Origin: an uncultured Collinsella sp.
GTDB lineage: Bacteria; Actinomycetota; Coriobacteriia; Coriobacteriales; Coriobacteriaceae
Direction: 5' to 3'
Assembly: GCA_900544995.1 (NCBI GenBank)
Contig: UQXC01000005.1
Location: 1-53,335, forward strand
Length of the DNA stretch: 53,335 nt
The translations under genes were made by a program, and so were the position numbers. Below the pieces are notes generated by a model, which worked only from the letters and a program-made list of their open reading frames with translations, made no database searches and was not told the origin of the DNA. This document shows positions 8,471 to 15,221 of the stretch, piece by piece; positions within the stretch are counted from its first letter, which is position 1, and each line of letters starts with the position of its first letter.

Positions 8471-8648
8471 GCGAGCGTGGAAATTCGGACACACGCCAAA
8501 CGAGAGTGGATATTCGGGCGGACGAGCGAGGATTTCCGGACACCTATCGAACGAGAGTGGATATTTGGACGGAATCTGCCGCAAAAGCCCCAAAAACCGT
8601 CCAAATATCCACTCTCGATATCCGACCGTCCGAAAATCCTCGCTCGTC
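8471..8648. repeat. GAGCGTGGAT repeat element, copy 3 (large cruciform)
   Basis: A divergent and longer member of the family at 2256 and 3657. It has four motif copies on the plus strand (8472, 8501, 8524, 8552) and two inverted copies. 8552-8570 and 8599-8617 form a perfect 19-bp inverted repeat. 8521-8540 pairs with 8629-8648 with about one mismatch. The whole would fold as one long two-part hairpin. It lies between the divergent protease and AlbA-type genes. Confidence 0.85.
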
Positions 8649-8756
8649 CATCACTCGCGTATCTCTCGTCTCTCATTCGTCTCTAATATGAGAGATGACA
8701 GGAAGATGAGAGAAAAATATGAGAGATAACTGAGCAGCAAAGAGGTAGGCAATCAT

Positions 8757-8893
8757 GGTATTGTCTCAATACCGATTGTTCTACCAGCAAAAATATGTAT
8801 AAATGAAGCAAATGGTAGACATTCCATCTCTATCTATCTCTTATCTCTAAGCCGAGAGATAGAGAGATAAATGAGAGATAATTACGAGAGATA
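8757..8893 (+). promoter_or_regulatory. Promoter and operator array of the AlbA-type regulator
   Basis: TTGTTC (8776-8781) is 16 bases from TATAAA (8798-8803). A perfect inverted repeat, ggtattg-tct-caatacc (8757-8773), abuts the -35. CTACCA/TGGTAG (8781-8786 and 8813-8818) spans the spacer and start region. Downstream are five GAGAGAT(A) boxes (about 8721, 8854, 8862, 8873, 8886) and inverted ones (8660, 8842). One pair forms tatctct-aagccg-agagata (8842-8861). The array is AT-rich and unlike its surroundings. Confidence 0.65.
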
Positions 8894-8956
8894 ACTGAGA
8901 GACGAGGGAAATCTATCCGCGGCATTCTCCGCAGGACCGAGCGAAAGGACGTGCAG

Positions 8957-10423
8957 ATGAACGAAAACGAGCTGACCGGTCTGCTTGAGTCTTTAAGGCG
9001 TATGGGCTCGGATGATCTTAACGTCGAAGTGAAGGAGAGCGCCACGACGCTTTCCCGCGACGTATGGGAAACGGTGAGCGCATTCGCGAACACTGCCGGC
9101 GGAATCATCGTGCTCGGAGTGAGTGAGCGCGCAGGTTTTGTCCCGGTTGAGAACTTCGAGACCGAGAAAGTGCTCAACCAATTTGTGTCAGGCATGGGTG
9201 ATGCGGGCGGTCGAGGAAAGCTGGCCAATCCGCCTAAATACACGATCGAGCGCGTGGAGCTCCAGGGCACCGTGGTTCTGGTCATCACGATTGAGGAGCT
9301 CGATCCGTCGAGCAAGCCCTGCTATATCATAGAGCGGGGCGCCCAGGGCGGCAGCTACAAGCGCATCGATGACAAAGATGTGCCGCTTTCATCGACCGAG
9401 GCGCTCGCATTGGCGTCATACGGTCGAGCGACTCCGAGCGATCGCGACGCGGTGGCGGGTGTGGGCGCAGACGATCTCGACGAGACGCTGGTCGACCGTA
9501 CGATAGATCGGGCTTTCTCGTTGACGCCCCGGGCAATGCGCGGCGCGCCGGACAAACAAACGAAGCTGGAGCGCCTAAATATCCTTGATTCCCAGGGCAA
9601 TGTCACCAAGGCTGGACTCCTAGTTGTGGGCACCTACCCTCAGCAGTTCTATCCCAAGCTCTTCATTGACGTGGCTGTCCATGCGGGAACTCAGAAGGGC
9701 ATGGCGGGGTCGCTGAGGTTCATGGACCGCACAATCTGTGAGGGAACGTTGGGCGAGATGATCTCGGATGCCGTCGCAGCCGTCGCCAAGAATTTGCGGC
9801 GAACCTCGACCGTCCAAGGCGTCTCGCGTGTCGACTCGCTTGAGATTCCCGAGGAGGTTCTGCGCGAAGCAATCGCCAACGCCGTAATCCATCGAGAATA
9901 CGGGGATCGGTTCTGTGGACAATCGATTGCCGTCGACGTCTTTGATGATCGTGTCGAGGTGACGAATCCTGGCGGCCTTTACGGGGGAAAGACTCGCGAG
10001 AACTTGTTTGACGGCAGCTCCCGATGCCGTAACGCGACGCTCGTGAAACTCATGTCGATTGTCCCGCTGCCGGATGGCGCAGGTTCGCCGGCTGAGGGCA
10101 ATGGCTCTGGCATCCCGATGATGATCGATGCCATGCGCGCGCATGGTCTGGCCGAGCCCCTGTTCTGCCCGGGGTTCGATCGGTTCAAGGTCGTACTTTA
10201 CCGTTCAAAGATCGAGCCGGTCGATCATGGCGGGGGCTTAATTGTGACGGCACTCAAACACTACGGCGAGCTGGGGACGCGTGAGCTGGCAGAACGTACG
10301 GGGCTTACAATTTCCCAGGTAAGGTCGCGCGTCAACGCGCTCATTGCTCAAGGCGAGCTTGAGCCCACGGCGCCGGCGACGAGCCGCAACCGCAAGTATC
10401 GACTGTCAGAGCGCGTGGAATAA
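8957..10423 (+). CDS. AlbA_2/Schlafen-type ATP-binding transcriptional regulator (RecG-C-like, COG2865 type)
   Basis: A 488-residue regulator. The N-terminal AlbA_2 domain has VEVKESATTLSRDVWETVSA, AFANTAGGIIVLGV and, near residue 130, GGSYKRIDDKDVPLS. The middle has the HATPase_c_4-like region (EVLREAIANAVIHREYG, DVFDDRVEVTNPGGL, GSGIPMMIDAMRAHGL). The C-terminus is a winged helix (LGTRELAERTGLTISQVRSRV). Such proteins are DNA-binding regulators, sometimes linked to phage or stress. The ATG at 8957 is 7 bases after AAAGGA; the GTG two codons earlier is too close. Upstream inverted repeats suggest autoregulation. It stands alone, with no partner gene on its strand. Confidence 0.85.
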   Translation: MNENELTGLLESLRRMGSDDLNVEVKESATTLSRDVWETVSAFANTAGGIIVLGVSERAGFVPVENFETEKVLNQFVSGMGDAGGRGKLANPPKYTIERVELQGTVVLVITIEELDPSSKPCYIIERGAQGGSYKRIDDKDVPLSSTEALALASYGRATPSDRDAVAGVGADDLDETLVDRTIDRAFSLTPRAMRGAPDKQTKLERLNILDSQGNVTKAGLLVVGTYPQQFYPKLFIDVAVHAGTQKGMAGSLRFMDRTICEGTLGEMISDAVAAVAKNLRRTSTVQGVSRVDSLEIPEEVLREAIANAVIHREYGDRFCGQSIAVDVFDDRVEVTNPGGLYGGKTRENLFDGSSRCRNATLVKLMSIVPLPDGAGSPAEGNGSGIPMMIDAMRAHGLAEPLFCPGFDRFKVVLYRSKIEPVDHGGGLIVTALKHYGELGTRELAERTGLTISQVRSRVNALIAQGELEPTAPATSRNRKYRLSERVE

Positions 10424-10523
10424 ATGCGCTAGTGGACGAGGCGACCCAATAATCGACCCTCAATTGGCGCCCACTAAGGTAAAGCGGTTGTTGCTCAGTC
10501 GACGGTGATGCTAAAGACTCGGC

Positions 10524-11015
10524 TTACGCTGGCATGGCCCCGAACCCGTCCATCAAGAACAGCCTAAGAACCAGCTTGATGACATATCCCGGTTTGACTT
10601 CTGCCGCGTCAAAGACGTGGCGCTCGGCGAGCTCGCTGCAGTATGCATAGATGTCACGGATAAGGTCCGCGCCCGAAAGCGTAAACATGTAGCCTGCGTC
10701 TGAAAGCGCATTGGGTGCGGCGGGCAACTTGGCCATGTGGCAGAACGTTTGCAGGTCGGGCGCCATAACATTCTGGTAGTCGAGGTGGCCACCGGCATCC
10801 TGTTCGGCAAGCTCCAATTGGCGCACGAAATCCAGCGCCGCTGCCAGCACAAAGCTCGGCGTAGGCGCGTTGACGTCCTGAGTGGTCGCCACGAGCCTGC
10901 CCGCCGCCTGCGTGACAAGCCAAGCGACCTCGCGCTGGCAACGCACGGCCTTGCGCGTAACCGGCTTGATGGACGAAGAAGAAACGCTCCCCTTAGGCGG
11001 ATTCGAAGCAGCCAC
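10524..11015 (-). CDS. Hypothetical protein, possibly DUF-type Coriobacterial family
   Basis: A 163-residue soluble protein that I do not recognise. It starts with a Ser/Pro/Lys-rich tail, followed by a predicted helical domain with RCQREVAWLVTQAAGRLVAT, FVLAAALDFVRQLELAEQDA and TLSGADLIRDIYAYCSELA. The GTG start is five bases after GGGAGG. A TATACT hexamer (minus strand, 11073-11078) upstream is a plausible -10, but no good -35 accompanies it. It is convergent with the AlbA-type gene and divergent from the HNH gene. Helical content and lack of catalytic motifs suggest a binding or regulatory role, but nothing more can be said. Confidence 0.7.
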   Translation of the reverse strand: MAASNPPKGSVSSSSIKPVTRKAVRCQREVAWLVTQAAGRLVATTQDVNAPTPSFVLAAALDFVRQLELAEQDAGGHLDYQNVMAPDLQTFCHMAKLPAAPNALSDAGYMFTLSGADLIRDIYAYCSELAERHVFDAAEVKPGYVIKLVLRLFLMDGFGAMPA

Positions 11016-11230
11016 AAGAACCTCCCATGAACAATCCGGCCCAACAAGCCCGGATGAAACACGTGCTACATCAGTATACAGGGAAGTGGGGCAGCGGGGT
11101 ACAAACGCGCCAGCGGCAAACCGAGAGCATCAACGATGTACCGATCGCGGAATGAGATCTCGTAATAATTGACTCTCGGCCATATTATTGAGTGGCATGA
11201 CTCGCGTTCGTATGGTTGTAGGTGCTGGCG

Positions 11231-12313
11231 ATGAACGACATTGACCTTGCTGTTCCGTTGATGGATGGACCAAGCTATGACCGCGCCTGCAGTCTCGTGC
11301 CTTCCGAATACGTTGAGGCATGGGAGTGGTTTCTGGGTGAGGAACAGCGCGGCGGCGTTTGGACCAGCCTTCCGCACCACACCAAGGAAGATAGCCCTCA
11401 GTATCAGTATCGTTTGAGAATTGGCTCGGACTTCTTTCCCGTAACGCGGGATTCAGGGATCTTCTGGCCGGGCCAGGATCGGGTGAAGCAAGATCCCAAT
11501 AAGATCTTTGCGCTTTCGGTCCATAACTCTAAAAAGAGCTTCTACACCGATGTACCTCCGCTCTATTTGGACGATGGTACGTGGGTCATTAAGTATTCGG
11601 TCCAAGCGCCAGGCGCCGTTGGTTCTCGAGACCAGAATTACAACCGTAAAATGCTCAACTGCATGGAATGTGGCGTTCCGGTCGGAGTCATATTTGCAAC
11701 CGAGGTGGGCTACAAGGTGCTCGGCCTTGCGTTTGTTGAACGGTTCGAGCCCGAAAACGGATGGTTTGTTCTGCACGGTCCTGTTCATAAAGGCGGACCG
11801 GACCCCCGTTTTGCGCCCGACATGAGCTATCTGAAGCACATGCCCGTCGATATTGAGTTTGCCGGACAGGGTACGACCGACGACGAAAAGGTCCGCTATG
11901 CGTTAAGGCGCGAGCGATTGGGGCAGCAATGGTTCCGCAAGCAGCTCGTTGCCGCCTATGATGGCTGTTGCGCGGTGTCGGACTGCGGCGTCAGCGAAGC
12001 TCTGGAGGCTGCACATATCGAGAATTACTCGGGACCCAAATCGCAGGTTGCCAGCAACGGCATTCTGCTTCGGCGCGACTTACATGCTTTATTCGATGCT
12101 CATCTGATTTCGTTTGAGCCTGTTTGCGGCGAATATCGGCTGTGCGGATCGTACCTGCTGGATAAGACCGGCTACGCTTCCTTTGCGGGTGCGACGCTAA
12201 GGCAGCCGAATGAGCGTCAGTGGCGACCCAATACGGTGTTTCTTGAGGCCCATCGCATTGAGTTCGATCGCTCGGAAAAGAAGCGTGAAAAGGCGGGGCT
12301 TCTGCCGTATTAG
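11231..12313 (+). CDS. HNH endonuclease with N-terminal SRA-like extension
   Basis: A 360-residue protein. The C-terminal part is a standard HNH_2 domain: WFRKQLVAAYDGCCAVSDCG, EALEAAHIENYSG, SNGILLRRDLHALFDAHLI, with the His-Asn-His metal site visible. The N-terminal 200 residues (RIGSDFFPVTRDSGIFWPGQ, YSVQAPGAVGSRDQNYNRKM) may be a DNA-recognition domain. Their layout suggests an SRA-like modified-base reader, but I cannot confirm this. Solitary HNH proteins of this build act in defence against modified DNA in some families. I prefer ATG 11231, seven bases after AGGTG, to the GTG at 11222. No methylase is nearby, which favours modification-dependent or non-restriction roles. A small zinc-ribbon gene follows on the same strand. 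Confidence 0.8.
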   Translation: MNDIDLAVPLMDGPSYDRACSLVPSEYVEAWEWFLGEEQRGGVWTSLPHHTKEDSPQYQYRLRIGSDFFPVTRDSGIFWPGQDRVKQDPNKIFALSVHNSKKSFYTDVPPLYLDDGTWVIKYSVQAPGAVGSRDQNYNRKMLNCMECGVPVGVIFATEVGYKVLGLAFVERFEPENGWFVLHGPVHKGGPDPRFAPDMSYLKHMPVDIEFAGQGTTDDEKVRYALRRERLGQQWFRKQLVAAYDGCCAVSDCGVSEALEAAHIENYSGPKSQVASNGILLRRDLHALFDAHLISFEPVCGEYRLCGSYLLDKTGYASFAGATLRQPNERQWRPNTVFLEAHRIEFDRSEKKREKAGLLPY

Positions 12314-12435
12314 CGTATTTGGCTTTGGCATTCTTTGACGATCGTGTTGTTTGATCGGATCGCGTGGCGATGCAATCTCGCGCATGCCCGCCGGTGCATG
12401 CTCTTCCTGTTTTGTATAGCGAGAGGGGAGCGTGT

Positions 12436-12720
12436 ATGAGCTGGCGAGGCGATATTGCGATGGGGAAGTACGGAAAACTGCCGTGTGCCCTTATAGACAA
12501 CAATATGTTTCCGAGCGTAGAGGTTGATTGCGGGTCGTTTGTCGTCACCTGCCCTTGCTGCGGCTCGCAAATACCGTGTCTCGACATTCGGTTCATCGAT
12601 GCGCGCGACAGGTTCAGCGACGAAGTGAGAAAACAGACAGGCGTTCATATGCCGGTGTATCCGGAGAAATGCCCCGTTTGTGGCCTCGATATCGTGTACG
12701 ACGCCGGCGACGAGGGATAG
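12436..12720 (+). CDS. Small zinc-ribbon protein
   Basis: A 94-residue protein with two cysteine knuckles, CPCCGSQIPC near residue 39 and CPVCGLD near residue 84, likely binding one zinc. The ATG at 12436 follows AGAGGGGAG at five bases. The frame upstream is open but lacks a ribosome site. It lies 122 bases after the HNH gene on the same strand and could be its partner, but no family is recognised. Confidence 0.7.
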   Translation: MSWRGDIAMGKYGKLPCALIDNNMFPSVEVDCGSFVVTCPCCGSQIPCLDIRFIDARDRFSDEVRKQTGVHMPVYPEKCPVCGLDIVYDAGDEG

Positions 12721-12758
12721 GTGATGCGGAGGAGCTGACTGTGAAGGCCTCTCCGTCC

Positions 12759-13445
12759 CTACAAATAAATCCCCTCACCGAGCTGCTTGTGAAACTCGGC
12801 GTGATGGTCGCGTGCCCAGGTAAAGAGCGCCTGGTCAAAGTCGGTACGCGCGGCCGGGACGCCAAAGACGCCGGCAACTTCGACGCGCACAAACTCCAGT
12901 GCCGGCAGCTTGTTGATGGCAGTGAGGGCAAACGGGGACGAGGGCTCCTCGAACAGATAGCGGCTGCCTTGCAGCGCGTCGCAACTGGTGCACGTGTTGC
13001 CGAGCGACGGGGCTTTGGAGGCTCGCGCGCCTACGGGCTTGTAGCCGCAGCGCTTATGAAGGTAGTCGCGGATCTCGCCCGGCACGCAGCCAAGAGCGGG
13101 CACGATGGCGAGTGCGTTGGCGTTGGCCGTGTCGATGGCAATGTGCCCGGCTTCGTTGGGCGCGTGCGCGATGGCGATGCTCTCGTCGTTATCGGCTCGA
13201 TAGGGAATGCCGAAGGCCGCGACCGAGGTCTCTTTGTGACATTTCCAGCACTCGCGCTTGCCCAGTACTAGATATATATACGGCGCCGAGGGGTCGGATC
13301 GGTCAACACCGGGCAGCCACTCGGCAAAGGGCTCGGGGTTGACGCCGCTGGGTACATACCAGATCTTCTTGGTCCGGTCCCATTTGGCGCCCAGCGCCTT
13401 GGCTTCTTCTTTGTGCGAAAAGGGGACATCGAGCTCGGTGCGCAT
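12759..13445 (-). CDS. DUF5710-domain protein with cysteine clusters
   Basis: A 228-residue protein. The first 45 residues are a DUF5710 domain (DVPFSHKEEAKALGAKWD, KKIWYVPSGVNPEPFAEWLP), a module often attached to DNA-processing or topoisomerase-primase-like proteins. The middle has CWKCHKE and, later, NTCTSCDALQGSRYL, two CxxC pairs that could form one zinc site. The C-terminal part (GVFGVPAARTDFDQALFTWA) is unrecognised. ATG 13445 follows AAGGAG at five bases. It is convergent with the zinc-ribbon gene and carries no terminator that I can see. It is probably a nucleic-acid-associated accessory protein. Confidence 0.78.
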   Translation of the reverse strand: MRTELDVPFSHKEEAKALGAKWDRTKKIWYVPSGVNPEPFAEWLPGVDRSDPSAPYIYLVLGKRECWKCHKETSVAAFGIPYRADNDESIAIAHAPNEAGHIAIDTANANALAIVPALGCVPGEIRDYLHKRCGYKPVGARASKAPSLGNTCTSCDALQGSRYLFEEPSSPFALTAINKLPALEFVRVEVAGVFGVPAARTDFDQALFTWARDHHAEFHKQLGEGIYL

Positions 13446-13642
13446 AGCGGCTCCTTGGTGCTGCAGGTGCAAGTGGCTCAAGGATACCGCAGGGCGCAGA
13501 CATCGTGGCGTTTTGCTGAGAACCTGCGGCTCGGATGGGTTCGAGACGCGTTGGTCTCGGCCTCGGTGGCTATTGGGGCGGTTTTGTGCATGGGCAGGGT
13601 GGTTGCTTGGGCGGTTGGAGCTGCCAGCTGATTTGGCGACAT

Positions 13643-13678
13643 AAAACAAAACAGCCCAGAGGGCATAGCCTCTGAGCT
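13643..13678 (-). terminator. Terminator of tRNA-Val
   Basis: The stem agcccagagg (13653-13662) pairs with cctctgagct (13669-13678) with one G-U pair. On the minus strand it is followed by GTTTTGTTTT. Confidence 0.88.
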
Positions 13679-13690
13679 GCGAACATTTGG

Positions 13691-13762
13691 TGGGCGTTAG
13701 AAGATTTGAACTTCTGACCTCTTCCGTGTCAGGGAAGCGCTCTCCCCCTGAGCTAAACGCCC
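13691..13762 (-). tRNA. tRNA-Val (GAC)
   Basis: The acceptor GGGCGTT/AACGCCC is perfect, and the D arm is GCTC/GAGC. The anticodon stem CTTCC/GGAAG holds loop CTGACAC (anticodon GAC). The T arm is AGAAG-TTCAAAT-CTTCT with discriminator A. CCA is encoded (13688-13690). Confidence 0.96.
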
Positions 13763-13791
13763 GATCAAGGGTGCGCAAGCGCGCAAGGGAT

Positions 13792-13840
13792 AATATAACG
13801 GAGCCTGAACTCGGTGGCAAGAACATTTTTAAAATCGCTT
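13792..13840 (-). promoter_or_regulatory. tRNA-Val promoter with AT-rich upstream element
   Basis: On the minus strand TTGCCA (13815-13820) is 17 bases from TATATT (13792-13797). Immediately upstream lies gattttaaaaatgttc, resembling the upstream segments of the tRNA-Leu and tRNA-Phe promoters. Confidence 0.8.
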
Positions 13841-13958
13841 ACATTGTGGAATTCGGGGGCTTTGTCGTATCCATTTCAAAAGAGCCTGCTGCCGCGATTT
13901 GGCTGTCGCATAATGCAAGGCCATTGCGGTATCGAGCTATGGAAAGACGCCTGCGGAA

Positions 13959-13981
13959 TTGTCCTACCGATAAGCGGACAA
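13959..13981. promoter_or_regulatory. Inverted repeat TTGTCC-N11-GGACAA upstream of the EamA gene
   Basis: It has perfect 6-bp arms (13959-13964 and 13976-13981), about 70 bases before the transporter start. This is a candidate operator; no confident core promoter could be assigned beside it. Confidence 0.4.
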
Positions 13982-14049
13982 GCCTCCAGCTGGTGACTTC
14001 GCCGTGGTAAGGTAAGCCGAATTGTTTCCAGCTGTTTCGGGGGAGTGGA

Positions 14050-15072
14050 ATGAGCAAAGAGTGTGTCGAGCAGGTCGAAGGCGCAGGGGCTTCGGTGCCG
14101 ATGACCGATATATCGAACATTGATGTGCCCGAGGGCACCGACGAGCTCAGCCGCAACACCCGTCGCGCATGGCGCGACCGCCTGAACAGCGCTTCGACGC
14201 GCAAGATGATCACGGGCGTCTTGGCTACGCTGGTGGGCGGTTCGTTTTGGGGCTTCTCGGGCACCAGCGCGAGTTTTTTGTTCGATACCTACCATGTCGA
14301 TACGCTGTGGCTTATGAGCATACGGCAGATTCTCGCCGGCCTGCTCTTTATGGCCGTGGTTGTTACGCGCGACCGCGAGCGCCTGATTAAGCTCTGGACC
14401 ACGCCCTCCGATCGCAAGCAGCTGCTGCTCTTTACCGCCTTTGGCCTGCTGTTCAACCAGTTTTGCTATCTTTCGGCCGTGCGCCTGACGAACGCCGGAA
14501 CCGCGACGGTGCTCCAGTGCCTGCAGCTCGTTATCATCATGGGCTACACCTGTGCGATCGATCGCCGCATGCCGCGTACTCGCGAAGTCATCGGCATTGG
14601 CCTGGCTCTGGGTGGAACCTTTTTAATCGCCACCGGCGGCGACCCCACCAGCCTGAATATCTCGCCGCTTGGCCTGGCAGCAGGTCTTATGTGTGCGGTC
14701 AGCGCCGCGTGTATGGCGGTGATTCCCGCCAAGATCCTGCCCGAATACGGCAGCCCCATCGTCACGGGCTCGGCAATGCTCACGGCGGGCGTGGTCTCGT
14801 GCGTCTTCGTGCAGCCCTGGGCGCATATGCCGGCGCTCGACGCTGCCGGCATCGAGGCGCTCGCGGTGTTCGTGGTTATCGGCTCGTTTTTTGCTTACAT
14901 GCTTTATATGCAGGGCGTTAAGGACATCGGCTCGGTGCGCGCGAGCCTCATCGGAACTGTGGAGCCCGTCTCGGCGACCATCACCAGCGCCGTTATGCTG
15001 GGCACGGTGTTTTTGCCGACCGACCTTATCGGCTTTGTCATGATCATCGTGATGATGTTCCTCACGGTGTAG
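14050..15072 (+). CDS. EamA-family (DMT superfamily) transporter
   Basis: A 340-residue inner-membrane protein with about ten hydrophobic helices in two EamA repeats. The first repeat starts at TGVLATLVGGSFWGFSGTSA and ends near GGTFLIATGGDP. The second runs from PLGLAAGLMCAVSAACMAVI to the C-terminus. The GSVRASLIGTVEPVSA segment before the last helices is the conserved DMT motif. An unusual 50-residue charged cytoplasmic leader precedes the first helix. The substrate cannot be told from sequence; relatives export amino acids or metabolites. The ATG follows GGGGGAG at four bases. The C-terminus stops immediately after the last helix. It is monocistronic as far as can be seen. Confidence 0.9.
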   Translation: MSKECVEQVEGAGASVPMTDISNIDVPEGTDELSRNTRRAWRDRLNSASTRKMITGVLATLVGGSFWGFSGTSASFLFDTYHVDTLWLMSIRQILAGLLFMAVVVTRDRERLIKLWTTPSDRKQLLLFTAFGLLFNQFCYLSAVRLTNAGTATVLQCLQLVIIMGYTCAIDRRMPRTREVIGIGLALGGTFLIATGGDPTSLNISPLGLAAGLMCAVSAACMAVIPAKILPEYGSPIVTGSAMLTAGVVSCVFVQPWAHMPALDAAGIEALAVFVVIGSFFAYMLYMQGVKDIGSVRASLIGTVEPVSATITSAVMLGTVFLPTDLIGFVMIIVMMFLTV

Positions 15073-15221
15073 CTAGCGCCGCCGCCAAGACAGAAAAGGT
15101 GTTGTGCCGCATTTTCGCCAATTGATGTCCGTGTCTGGAGTTTAGCTGTCGATGCTCAAAATGCCATAAACTAGTAATGTTATGGACTTTTTCATTGCGA
15201 CTCAATTGCGAGGATTTCTTT

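Noticed and set aside
8336..8593. Longer N-terminus for the M16 protease
   Set aside because: The added codons translate a repeat element; AAAGGAG sits before the start at 8335.
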